DNA of 64,000 nucleotides from CAZCGA01 sp964498075 (lineage in GTDB: Bacteria; Desulfobacterota; Binatia; HRBIN30): assembly GCA_964498075.1 (NCBI GenBank), contig CAZCGA010000009.1, positions 1 to 64,000 of the forward strand. The letters are read 5' to 3'. Below are positions 56,225-64,000 of this stretch, piece by piece (position 1 is the stretch's first letter; each line of letters opens with the position of its first letter). The notes under the pieces are model-generated. The model was not told the origin of the DNA, made no database searches, and saw only the letters and a list, made by a program, of their open reading frames with translations. Made by a program: the position numbers and the translations under genes.

Positions 56225-57316
56225 TCAGTACGGCTTGACGTAGGCGAGCGTCACCATCGTCAGCATGAAGGCGATGATCGCCACACCGATCAGGGTGAAC
56301 AGCGGGCTCGGCTGGCCGCGCGCCGCCCGGCGATCGAGAAATGGAGCCAGGAGCAGGAAGACGCCACCCGCCAGGAACGTGCAGATGCCGACCACTTCCC
56401 CATCGGCGCCGAGGATCTTGGCGGGGAGGTACTTGAGGCTCTGCGACACGAACGTGAAGTACCACTCGGGGCGAATACCCGCGGGCGCCGAAGCGAAGGG
56501 ATCCGCCTTGGCGCCCAAATCCCATGGGGAAAACGTACACAAGACCAGTAGCACCCCCAGCACACCGAGCCACAAGATCGTGTCGCGCATGATGAAGCCC
56601 GGGTAGAAGGGCATGCCTTTGCCCTCCTTGCCCTTCGATCCGATCGACTGGCTCATGCCCTGCGTCTGGATCAACAGGAGGTGGATGAATAGCACGCCGA
56701 AGAACGCGATCGGCAGCATGGCGACGTGAAATCCGAAGAAGCGGGTCAGCGTCGCCGCGCCGACGTCCTCACCGCCACGCAGCAAGCGCGCCACCACCGG
56801 GCCGATCACCGGCAGCACGCCGGCAATGTCGGTGCCGACCTTGGTGGCGAAGAACGCCAGCTCGTTCCACGGCAGCAGATAGCCGGAGAACCCGAAGGTC
56901 AACGTCAGGCCCAGCAGCAGCATGCCGGTGAGCCAGGTCAACTCGCGCGGCGGCCGGTAGGCCTTGAGGAAGTAGGCGCTGAACATGTGCACGAACACTG
57001 CGAACACCATCAGGTTCGCCGACCACGAGTGCAGCGAGCGGATCAGCCACCCGAACGGTACGTGCGTGACGATGAATTGCACGCTCTCGTAGGCGCTCTC
57101 CATCCCCGGCTTGTAGTAAAACAGCAGCAGGAGGCCGGTGAACACTTGGATCCCGAACAGGAACAACGTGACGCCGCCGAAGTAGTACCAGATGGTGTGG
57201 CCGCCGAGCGGCACCGTCTTGTGGCGCAAGAAGTCGATCGCCTGGCTGACGCCGAGCCGTGCGTCGAACCACTCGACAAGCCCGGACCTAGGCGCGGCGC
57301 GAGACGACAACTTCAT
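56225..57316 (-). CDS. Cytochrome b of the minus-strand module (PEWY type)
   Basis: The 363-residue membrane protein fuses the b6-like N-terminal part and the subunit-IV-like part. Haem b ligands are LHSW...VFVHMF (H-x13-H) and GFHVAML...LFIHLLL (H-x14-H). The quinol-oxidation motif PEWY is in IRPEWYFTFVSQSLKYLP near residue 285. About eight helices. ATG 57316 lies inside the Rieske gene end, a 29-bp overlap. It should oxidise quinol and reduce both haems b. Confidence 0.93.
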   Translation of the reverse strand: MKLSSRAAPRSGLVEWFDARLGVSQAIDFLRHKTVPLGGHTIWYYFGGVTLFLFGIQVFTGLLLLFYYKPGMESAYESVQFIVTHVPFGWLIRSLHSWSANLMVFAVFVHMFSAYFLKAYRPPRELTWLTGMLLLGLTLTFGFSGYLLPWNELAFFATKVGTDIAGVLPVIGPVVARLLRGGEDVGAATLTRFFGFHVAMLPIAFFGVLFIHLLLIQTQGMSQSIGSKGKEGKGMPFYPGFIMRDTILWLGVLGVLLVLCTFSPWDLGAKADPFASAPAGIRPEWYFTFVSQSLKYLPAKILGADGEVVGICTFLAGGVFLLLAPFLDRRAARGQPSPLFTLIGVAIIAFMLTMVTLAYVKPY

Positions 57317-57737
57317 CTCCCTTCACGATCGCGTCGTACGACTCGAGCGGGCTCGGCGGCGGTCCCGAGACGTTCCGGCCGGTGAGGTCAAAGTGGCCGT
57401 TGTGACAGGGACACCAGATTTGCTCCAAGTCGCCGCGGTACTGCACGGTGCACTGCAGATGTGTGCAGACCGCCGAGAACGCGCGCCACTCGCCGGAGGG
57501 GAGGCGCACCAAGATCCCCGGCTTCGAGCCGAAGCGAAAGATCTTGCCCGCGCCCGGCGCGACCTCGGAGGTCTTCGCCGCCACCACCGAGCTGGCAACG
57601 GGCTCGCGTACCGCAGGTGGCGTGAGGTAGCGCGCGACCGGATAGAAGACGGCACCCAAGAACGCCAGCACGCTCCCCGACAACAACAAATCCAGCAGGC
57701 GGCGACGCTCGATCCCGTTCGCCCTATCGGCCTCCAT
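57288..57737 (-). CDS. Rieske iron-sulfur protein, minus-strand module
   Basis: ATG 57737 gives 149 residues; a longer in-frame start at 57785 is possible. The N-terminal basic RRR is followed by one membrane helix (LLLSGSVLAFLGAVFYPVA). The cluster-binding motifs are CTHLQC and CPCHNGHF (about residues 88-112). It is the first gene of the minus-strand operon, whose promoter lies in the 274-bp region shared with the second Rieske gene. Confidence 0.93.
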   Translation of the reverse strand: MEADRANGIERRRLLDLLLSGSVLAFLGAVFYPVARYLTPPAVREPVASSVVAAKTSEVAPGAGKIFRFGSKPGILVRLPSGEWRAFSAVCTHLQCTVQYRGDLEQIWCPCHNGHFDLTGRNVSGPPPSPLESYDAIVKGDEVVVSRRA

Positions 57738-58011
57738 CGTCACCTCCCGCGCCCTGTAGTGCCCGGCCGCTTCTCCGCAACCCACGTGCCCGCAGCGTCA
57801 CGGCTCCGCCAAAAGACTACACGCCGCTGAGCTTCGCAAGAGTCGGAGCGAAGGAAAATGGGATTTCCCAACCCTGGGATGTCTGCGGCAGGCTGTCATG
57901 GTTCTCAGTCACCTCGAGGTGTGGCATCCTTCTGGTTGTGCCGCAGCGAGGTTGCCGAAGGGGACACGAAAGCAAACGCTGCGGTTGAGGGAGAAGAGGG
58001 GGACTGCAGGA
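57738..58011. promoter_or_regulatory. Divergent control region between the two quinol-oxidising modules
   Basis: The two Rieske genes are transcribed away from each other, and this 274-bp interval must hold both promoters. A perfect 12-bp palindrome CACCTCGAGGTG lies at 57910-57921 and is a candidate operator. I found no convincing sigma-70 or sigma-54 boxes. Nothing else recognisable lies here. Confidence 0.55.
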
Positions 58012-58479
58012 GTGGCTGGCACAACGGGACGTGGGGAAGTCGGGCGCCGTTCGTTTCTGAGCAAGCTGCTGGCGGGGTCGCTGCTCGCGGGCGCTGCGAG
58101 CATGGTCAGCGGCGTCGTCGCCTACCTCTTCGCGCCCGGCGAAGTGCGCTCGAGCCTCGGACCGGCCCGCGTCAAAGTGGACAGCGCCGGGGGCATCGCT
58201 CAAGGCACCGCCAAGCTGGCCTTGGTGGATGGCGAGCCGGTGTGGGTCGCCCATCTCGCCAGCGGCTTCGTGGCGCTCTCGGCGCTGTGCACGCACAAGG
58301 GATGCATCGTCAAGTGGGATGACCTGGGCCGCGTCTTTCGCTGCCCCTGCCACGAGGGGCTATTCGACGAACGCGGGAACGTCGTCTCCGGACTTCCGCG
58401 CCGTTCCCTGAGTCGCTTCCGCGTCGGTCTGGTCGGCGGTGACGTCTACGTCTCCCGCGGAGCAGAGCACGAGGGCTGA
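58012..58479 (+). CDS. Rieske iron-sulfur protein, plus-strand module
   Basis: GTG 58012 gives 155 residues. A twin-arginine-like start (GRRSFLSKLLAGS) precedes the membrane helix LLAGAASMVSGVVAYLF. The cluster motifs are CTHKGC and CPCHEGLF (about residues 89-113). It differs from the minus-strand Rieske protein in loop sequence (CTHKGC against CTHLQC), so the copies diverged some time ago. It is followed by cytochrome b after 8 bp. Confidence 0.92.
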   Translation: MAGTTGRGEVGRRSFLSKLLAGSLLAGAASMVSGVVAYLFAPGEVRSSLGPARVKVDSAGGIAQGTAKLALVDGEPVWVAHLASGFVALSALCTHKGCIVKWDDLGRVFRCPCHEGLFDERGNVVSGLPRRSLSRFRVGLVGGDVYVSRGAEHEG

Positions 58480-58487
58480 GGGCGCCG

Positions 58488-59495
58488 TTGTTCTCACCTC
58501 TCAAAGACATCTGGCGGGCGGAGCGGCAGCGGACCGTTCGCACTCACATCACTTCGCTGCACTACCTGGGAGCGCTGGCCGTCATCTTCATCGCCGTGGA
58601 AATCTTCACCGGCATCCTGCTGATGATCTACTACCGTCCGTCGGCCGGCGCCGCGTACCACAGCTGCGGAATCATCATGGACGAAGTGCGCCTGGGCTGG
58701 CTGATCCGCGCGCTGCATCGTTGGGGTGCTGACCTCGTCATCATCCTCAGCCTGCTGCACCTGCTCCGTGTCTACTTCGCCCGCGCCTATCACCCTCCAC
58801 GCCAGCTCAACTGGGTGGTGGGTGTCTGCCTGCTCGTCCTGCTTCTGGCCCTGGGCTTCACGGGGACGCTGCTGCCGTGGGATCAGTACGCGTACTGGTA
58901 CATTGATTCGGCGCGCGCGACCATCGCCGGCGTTCCGGCACTCGGAAACTTCCTGCTGGGGGTGTTCTGGGGTGGGTGGGAGATCGGCGAGGAGGTGCTG
59001 CTGCGCTTCTATGTCTTCCACGTCGGCGTGTTGCCGTGGATGGTCGTCGGGCTGGTGTGCCTGCACCTGTGGTTGGTCTGGCGCCTCGGGATTCAGGAGC
59101 CCGCCGAAGCGGCCGGCAGCGCCTCGCGTCCACCGACCGTGCTCTTCCCCGACTTCGTCATCAACCTCTTCATCATCGTTCTGCTCGTCGGCGGCATACT
59201 CCTCTCCGTCGCCGTCATCTTCCCTCCGACGCTTGGGCGGCAGGCAGATCCCCTTTCACCGCTCTCGCACACCCTGCCGCGCTGGTATCTGCTGGCGGTG
59301 CGTGAGTTGCTCCGCGGCTTGCCGGGTGGCGTCGCAGCGCTCAGCGTGCTCGCTTTCTTCGTCCTTCTGTTCCTGGTCCCCAAGCTGGACGCTTCACGCC
59401 ACCCGCCACGCGGGATCCAACTGCTGCATCGAGCCCTCGGTCTGCTGGTCATCCTCGCCTGGGCGTTCTTGAGCGCACGAGGATTCGCGCGGTAG
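58488..59495 (+). CDS. Cytochrome b of the plus-strand module (PRWY in place of PEWY)
   Basis: TTG 58488 starts a 335-residue membrane protein with haem b ligands ALHRWG...LLHLLR (H-x13-H) and VFHVGVLP...LHLWLV (H-x14-H). The C-terminal domain has about three helices. At the quinol-oxidation site the motif is LPRWYLLAVRELL, with Arg where the conserved Glu of PEWY would be. It probably works with a different quinol or in a different direction than its sister at 56225-57316. Confidence 0.9.
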   Translation: MFSPLKDIWRAERQRTVRTHITSLHYLGALAVIFIAVEIFTGILLMIYYRPSAGAAYHSCGIIMDEVRLGWLIRALHRWGADLVIILSLLHLLRVYFARAYHPPRQLNWVVGVCLLVLLLALGFTGTLLPWDQYAYWYIDSARATIAGVPALGNFLLGVFWGGWEIGEEVLLRFYVFHVGVLPWMVVGLVCLHLWLVWRLGIQEPAEAAGSASRPPTVLFPDFVINLFIIVLLVGGILLSVAVIFPPTLGRQADPLSPLSHTLPRWYLLAVRELLRGLPGGVAALSVLAFFVLLFLVPKLDASRHPPRGIQLLHRALGLLVILAWAFLSARGFAR

Positions 59496-59498
59496 CCC

Positions 59499-60719
59499 AT
59501 GCGCCTGGCGCGGACTTCGCCGCTGGCGGTGTGTCTCCTGGTGCTCCCCTTGGGGGCGCGAGCCCAGGAGTCGTGCGGCACCTGTCACCCCGACGTGCGG
59601 ACCGAGTACGGAGCCAGCATCCACGCCAACGACTTCGGTTGCACCGCGTGCCACGGCGGCGACGCCGCAGCGGTGAGCCTCGAAGCGCACGCGGCGAGCA
59701 AGGGATACATCGGGAAGCCGGATCGCAAGGACGTGCCGCATCTGTGTGCGACCTGTCACGCCGATCCCGCTCGAATGAAGCCCTTCAACCTACCCACCGA
59801 TCAGTACGCGCAGTACCAAACATCCGGCCACGGGCTGCACCTCGCGCAAGGAGACTCGCGCGTGGCAGTGTGCACGGATTGTCACGGGACGCACGGCATC
59901 CGTTCGGTGCGCGAGCCGACGAGCCCCGTCAATCGGCGCAACGTCCCGGCGACCTGTGGCCGCTGTCACGCCGACCAGACGCTGATGGCCCAATACAACC
60001 TGCGCGCCGATCAGCTCGAAAAGTTCCGCGGCAGCGTGCACGGCTACGCCCTGTACGTCGACGAGCATCCCTCGGCACCCACCTGCGCTACCTGCCACGG
60101 CGCCCATGGCGCGGTCGCGCCACAGATCGGCTCGACCCGCACCGTGTGTGGACACTGCCACGCACGCACGCGGGAGTACTTCACTGAGAGTCCGCACCAG
60201 AACGTCGGCAACGGCGCGCTTTCGGAGTGCGTGAACTGCCACGGGGATCACGACGTTTCGCAACCCGACCACACCCTCTTCGATACGGCCTGCCAGCGCT
60301 GCCACGCGCCGGACAGCAGCGCCGTCGCCACCGGCCAGAAGCTGAAGACCCTGTTGAGCCGCGCCCAAGAATCGCTGGACGCGGCGACGGCGGAGATGGC
60401 CGACGCCGCGGCGCTCTTCCCCACGGTCACACGCTTCCGCCCGCGCCTCCTGCAGGCACGGGCGCATCTTCTGGAAGCGCTCACGTTGCAGCATTCCCTG
60501 GCGGTCGACCGGGTCGATGACCTGACGCGTAGCACCCGTTCCATCGCCGAAGACGTGCGCGCCTCCGTCCACGGCGTGCAGCAGGAGAGCCGCCTGCGCT
60601 ACCTCGTCCTCGGTCTCGGGTGGGTCTTCATTCTGTTCACCGCCGCCGTCGCGTACCTGTACAAGCGTGAATGCCAGCGCCAGCGGGACGCCCGCACGGG
60701 GACGGTGGAGCCACGCTAA
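59499..60719 (+). CDS. Nine-haem cytochrome c of the plus-strand module
   Basis: The 406-residue protein has a signal peptide (SPLAVCLLVLPLGARAQE) and nine CxxCH sites: CGTCH, CTACH, CATCH, CTDCH, CGRCH, CATCH, CGHCH, CVNCH and CQRCH. Spacing and the C-terminal helical domain with a membrane anchor (YLVLGLGWVFILFTAAVAYLY) match the protein at 54938-56218. It starts 3 bp after cytochrome b and is followed by a 19-haem cytochrome, so electrons can pass straight into a longer chain. Confidence 0.93.
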   Translation: MRLARTSPLAVCLLVLPLGARAQESCGTCHPDVRTEYGASIHANDFGCTACHGGDAAAVSLEAHAASKGYIGKPDRKDVPHLCATCHADPARMKPFNLPTDQYAQYQTSGHGLHLAQGDSRVAVCTDCHGTHGIRSVREPTSPVNRRNVPATCGRCHADQTLMAQYNLRADQLEKFRGSVHGYALYVDEHPSAPTCATCHGAHGAVAPQIGSTRTVCGHCHARTREYFTESPHQNVGNGALSECVNCHGDHDVSQPDHTLFDTACQRCHAPDSSAVATGQKLKTLLSRAQESLDAATAEMADAAALFPTVTRFRPRLLQARAHLLEALTLQHSLAVDRVDDLTRSTRSIAEDVRASVHGVQQESRLRYLVLGLGWVFILFTAAVAYLYKRECQRQRDARTGTVEPR

Positions 60720-60749
60720 CGCGCGGCCTGGCGTCCGTCTCGAGGGAGC

Positions 60750-62576
60750 ATGCAGGAACGCCTGAGGAAATGGGCGAGACGCGGCGTGGTCGGGCTGGCG
60801 GTGTTCGTCCCCGCCAGCATCGCGTTCACCTACGTCGCCTTCGAGGCGTCATCGCAGCCGCGCTTCTGCGGCAGCTGTCACATCATGGCGCCCTACTACG
60901 AGTCGTGGAAGACATCGAGTCACAACCGCATCGCCTGTGTCGAGTGCCACATCCCACCGGGAATCACGTCGGAGCTCCGCAAGAAGTACGAAGCCCTGTC
61001 GATGGTCACCCGCTACTTCACCGGCACCTACTCCACTAACCCGTGGACCGAGGTGGACGACCAGAGCTGCCTGCGCAGCGGCTGCCACGTCAAGCGCGTG
61101 CTGCTCGGCCGCGAGCTGTACCAGGGCGTGCTCTTCGACCACCAGCCGCATCTCACTGAGATGCGCCGCCACAAGCAGCTGCGCTGCACCAGCTGTCATT
61201 CGCAGATCGTCCAGGGCAGCCACATCTCCGTGACGCCGACCACGTGCTTCCTGTGCCACTTCAAGGGCACGACGCCGAACACGGGCACGGCACGCTGCAC
61301 GCTCTGCCACGCGATACCGGAGAAGACGATCACCACCGCCGGCCTGTCCTTCAACCACGGCGACGTCAAGCGCTTCAACATGGACTGCATGGCGTGCCAC
61401 GAGGGAGTCATCAAAGGCGACGGCGACGTGCCGCGCGAGCGCTGCTTCACCTGCCACAACGACGTCGCGCGCTTGCGCCGCTACGGCGAGACGGAGTTCC
61501 TGCACCGCACCCACGTCACCGACCACAAGGTGGAGTGCCTGAACTGCCACATCGAGATCCGCCACGCGGTGCCGGCGCGCGAGGAAGCGCTGAGCACCGG
61601 GTGCCAGAGCTGCCACAACGCCGCCGCAGGGCATTCCGCCGTGCGCGATCTCTACCGTGGCATCGGCGGCAAGGCGGTCGAGCCGCAACCGGCCGCGATG
61701 TACCTGGCGGGTATCCGCTGCGAGGCCTGCCACAACCGCACACAAGGCGACCACCAATCCGCCGACGAAGTCAGCTGCATGGCGTGCCACGGGCCGAAGT
61801 ACCTCACCATCTATCGGAGCTGGCGCACCGGGCTACAGCTGCGGCTCGACGGCATGCGCACCGAGCTGCAAGCCGCTGCACAACAATTGGAAGCGCACGA
61901 CGGAAAGAGTTCCACCGCGTTGGCCGATGCCCGCGAGAACTTCGCCTTCCTCGAGCGGGCCAAGCCGATCCACAATCCGCCGTACGCCGTGCACCTGCTC
62001 CAGAAGGCGCACGCCGACGTCGTCGATGCCTTGACCGCCGCCGGCGAGGAACACCTGCCTGCGACCCCGTGGGTCGAAGCGCCTTACAAGATCGAGTGCC
62101 TGCGCTGCCACTTCGGCATCGAGCTGCAGTCCGCTACCGCCTTCGGCAAGCCCTTCTCGCACACCCCGCACGTCGTCGCTGGACGACTGCGCTGCACGGT
62201 GTGCCACGGAGACCTGGCGAACCACGGCAAGCTCGCGCTGCAGGCCGACAGCTGCGATCAGTGCCACGAGAAGATCAGCCAGCCGATGGGCGAGACCGCA
62301 GCAGAGGAGTGCCTGAAGTGCCACACCGCGGACATCGGGCAGCGTTCCGAGAAGGTGAAGTTCCCTCACGAGACACATATCGCGTCGGGACTCGACTGCA
62401 GCCTCTGCCACAGCGGCGTGGCCGACACACCGCACCGCGAGCTCGCCCACTCGGCCGACGCGCTTCCGAAGCTCGGGCACGAGCTCTGCGGAACCTGCCA
62501 CGGCGGTGACGTGCTGGCCGCGGACGGCAGCAGTCCCGACGGAGCGGACTGCACCAAGTGCCATGTCAGCTTCTGA
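60750..62576 (+). CDS. 19-haem NapC/NirT-type cytochrome c
   Basis: The 608-residue protein has an N-terminal membrane helix (GVVGLAVFVPASIAFTYVAF) and then FCGSCHIMAPYYESWKTSSH and CVECHIPPG, the NapC/NirT start. In all I count 18 CxxCH sites and one CX4CH (CLRSGCH near residue 110). Most sites lie in a first block (to about residue 350) and the last seven after a haem-free helical stretch (about 353-450). It probably takes electrons from the membrane and spreads them into the periplasm. Confidence 0.92.
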   Translation: MQERLRKWARRGVVGLAVFVPASIAFTYVAFEASSQPRFCGSCHIMAPYYESWKTSSHNRIACVECHIPPGITSELRKKYEALSMVTRYFTGTYSTNPWTEVDDQSCLRSGCHVKRVLLGRELYQGVLFDHQPHLTEMRRHKQLRCTSCHSQIVQGSHISVTPTTCFLCHFKGTTPNTGTARCTLCHAIPEKTITTAGLSFNHGDVKRFNMDCMACHEGVIKGDGDVPRERCFTCHNDVARLRRYGETEFLHRTHVTDHKVECLNCHIEIRHAVPAREEALSTGCQSCHNAAAGHSAVRDLYRGIGGKAVEPQPAAMYLAGIRCEACHNRTQGDHQSADEVSCMACHGPKYLTIYRSWRTGLQLRLDGMRTELQAAAQQLEAHDGKSSTALADARENFAFLERAKPIHNPPYAVHLLQKAHADVVDALTAAGEEHLPATPWVEAPYKIECLRCHFGIELQSATAFGKPFSHTPHVVAGRLRCTVCHGDLANHGKLALQADSCDQCHEKISQPMGETAAEECLKCHTADIGQRSEKVKFPHETHIASGLDCSLCHSGVADTPHRELAHSADALPKLGHELCGTCHGGDVLAADGSSPDGADCTKCHVSF

Positions 62577-62580
62577 GCAC

Positions 62581-64000
62581 ATGCTCCGACGGATCGTGGT
62601 CGCGGCGGCCATCGTGCTGGCCGTCGCGGTTGCGGCTGATGCCGAAGAGGAGTTGAACAGCGCAGCGTGCCTCGCCTGCCACGGCATCGCCGACTTCGCC
62701 GGACCGAACGGTCGGCTATTGTATACGGATCCCGAGTCCTTTACGGCGTCGGCGCACGGCGCGTTCGCGTGCACGACGTGCCACGCGGACATCGGCGCGA
62801 TCCCGCATGCGGAGCAACTCAAGAAGCCGGACCTCGATACGTGCGACACCTGCCACAGTGATGCCGTGAACGCGTACCGGCAAAGCATTCACGGCCAAGC
62901 GCGCGAGCACGGCGCCGGCGAAGCGCCCGGCTGCAGCGACTGCCACGGCAACATTCACGCCGTCGTCCCGCACACCGAGGCGAAATCGGCGGCGCACTGG
63001 TCGCACCTCGCCGCCACTTGCGCGCGCTGTCACGCCAACCGCGAGCTGACGGAAAAGTTTCGCATACCGGTCGTCCGGCCCGTCGACGCGTATCTCGCCA
63101 GCGCGCACGCGCGCGCCGTCGCCGCGGGAAAGCACGGCGCGGTGTGCGCCGACTGCCACGGCTCGCACGGCATCCTGCCGAGCAACGACCCGCGCTCGCC
63201 GACGTGGCGGGCGAACGTTCCCGACACCTGCGGGAAGTGCCACGGCGAGGTGCTCGCCGCGTATCGCGACAGCGTGCATGGAGAGGCGCTGGCGCGCGGC
63301 GCGCGCGAGGCGCCGGTGTGCACGGACTGCCACGGCGAGCATCGCATCCTGTCGCACGAGGAACCTAGCTCGCCGGTGTTCGCCGCCAACATCCCCGCGG
63401 AGACGTGCGGGCGATGCCACGAGAACGAGCGCTTGAGTGAGAAGTACGGCTTGGCAATCGACAAGGTCTCGGCCTTTCAGGACAGCTATCACGGCCTGGC
63501 GTTGCGTGCCGGCAAGCTCACAGTCGCCAACTGTTCGAGCTGCCACGGCGTGCACGACATCCATCCGTCGAGCGACCCGCGTTCGCACGTCAACGCCGTA
63601 AACCTGCCGGCCACCTGCGGCAAGTGCCACCCGGGCGCCGGGGCGCGCTTCTCTCTCGGCACCGTGCACGTCGCCGCGGGCTCGACCTCCACAAGCACGT
63701 GGGCCGTCGCCTGGATCCGTTCTCTCTACCTGTGGCTGATCGGCGTGACGATCGTCGGGATGACGGCGCACAACCTGCTCGACTTCTCGCGCAAGCTGCG
63801 CCGTCCGTATCTGCCGCCGGCACCGTCGCTCGCCAGCCTGCCGGAACGGATGCCGCGCGCGCTGCGCTGGCAGCACGGCACGGTGATGCTCAGCTTTCCC
63901 ATCCTCGTCTACACCGGCTTTGCGCTGAAGTATCCCGAAGCCTGGTGGGCGGCGCCGTTGCTGCAATGGGAGGCCGCGCTCGGTCTGCGTGGGTTGTTGC
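62581..64000 (+). CDS. 11-haem cytochrome c fused to a membrane cytochrome-b domain (runs off the edge)
   Basis: ATG 62581 is four bases after the previous stop. The open frame reaches the window end. After a signal peptide (VVAAAIVLAVAVAADAEE) eleven CxxCH sites occur (CLACH, CTTCH, CDTCH, CSDCH, CARCH, CADCH, CGKCH, CTDCH, CGRCH, CSSCH, CGKCH) to about residue 350. A helix LYLWLIGVTIVGMTAHNLLDF and another, TVMLSFPILVYTGFALKYP, follow, as in the Geobacter CbcL layout: a periplasmic multihaem domain on a diheme cytochrome-b anchor. The C-terminus lies outside the window. Confidence 0.88.
   Translation, partial: MLRRIVVAAAIVLAVAVAADAEEELNSAACLACHGIADFAGPNGRLLYTDPESFTASAHGAFACTTCHADIGAIPHAEQLKKPDLDTCDTCHSDAVNAYRQSIHGQAREHGAGEAPGCSDCHGNIHAVVPHTEAKSAAHWSHLAATCARCHANRELTEKFRIPVVRPVDAYLASAHARAVAAGKHGAVCADCHGSHGILPSNDPRSPTWRANVPDTCGKCHGEVLAAYRDSVHGEALARGAREAPVCTDCHGEHRILSHEEPSSPVFAANIPAETCGRCHENERLSEKYGLAIDKVSAFQDSYHGLALRAGKLTVANCSSCHGVHDIHPSSDPRSHVNAVNLPATCGKCHPGAGARFSLGTVHVAAGSTSTSTWAVAWIRSLYLWLIGVTIVGMTAHNLLDFSRKLRRPYLPPAPSLASLPERMPRALRWQHGTVMLSFPILVYTGFALKYPEAWWAAPLLQWEAALGLRGLL

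Noticed and set aside
57922..57950. Possible sigma-54 promoter TGGCATCCTTCTGGTTGTGCC
   Set aside because: The spacing between the GG and GT elements is three bases too long for sigma-54.

Overview
The window is a GC-rich bacterial chromosome scaffold, probably from a metagenome-assembled genome. Three runs of exactly ten N (1118-1127, 22278-22287, 26601-26610) each fall inside an otherwise normal gene, as scaffolding joins do. Gene content is that of a Gram-negative, respiratory bacterium: LapA/LapB-type envelope genes, a LolA-type protein, many multihaem c-type cytochromes, and cysteine-framed dockerin-like modules on secreted proteins. A deep-branching Desulfobacterota or Binatota-like lineage would fit, but this is an inference from gene content only.

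Layout. 0.4-2.5 kb: a small, partly broken accessory patch with a RelE/HigB-type toxin gene split by a scaffold gap, its Xre antitoxin, and a duplicated lipoprotein signal-peptide segment. 2.5-19.4 kb: mostly plus-strand housekeeping and metabolism: an SDR oxidoreductase, a GST (minus strand), a nucleotidyltransferase pair, proA, nadD-rsfS, a LapA-LapB fusion, oligopeptidase F, sulfur assimilation genes (cysC and cysH, both on the minus strand), an acyl-CoA synthetase, a DEAD-box helicase with a zinc-ribbon partner, an RRM protein and a B12-radical SAM enzyme. 19.4-39.7 kb: one long minus-strand run, read from era down through two spermidine-synthase-like membrane proteins, two polytopic membrane proteins, der, mtgA, an F420-type reductase, guaB, guaA, dnaE, hflX, a CDP-alcohol phosphatidyltransferase, a LolA-like protein and an EthD protein. 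39.8-42.8 kb: a large secreted M4 metallopeptidase.

42.8-50.5 kb is a decaying accessory region. It contains an amidohydrolase with an in-frame stop, HicBA with a ruined HicA, a DUF433/DUF5615 pair whose PIN-like toxin is cut and joined to half of a DUF6884 gene, retropepsin-like proteases including a 120-bp duplicated fragment, a NUDIX hydrolase and a GIY-YIG-like protein.

50.3-64.0 kb is the most interesting part: an electron-transfer supercluster with 55 haem-c attachment sites. Two complete quinol-oxidising modules (Rieske protein, cytochrome b, nine-haem cytochrome c with a C-terminal anchor) lie back to back around a shared promoter region at 57.74-58.01 kb. The plus-strand module continues into a 19-haem NapC/NirT-type cytochrome and an 11-haem cytochrome fused to a membrane cytochrome-b domain that runs off the right edge. 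The minus-strand module is followed by the debris of a third cytochrome b/c unit ending in an intact five-haem cytochrome. A FAD reductase and a cyclic-nucleotide-binding protein flank it. Together these would carry electrons from the quinol pool through a nine-haem carrier in place of cytochrome c1 into large periplasmic multihaem wires, as in metal or electrode reduction, or possibly in the reverse direction.

Several frameshifts sit at short C or G runs, so some apparent pseudogenes could be consensus errors rather than true decay.
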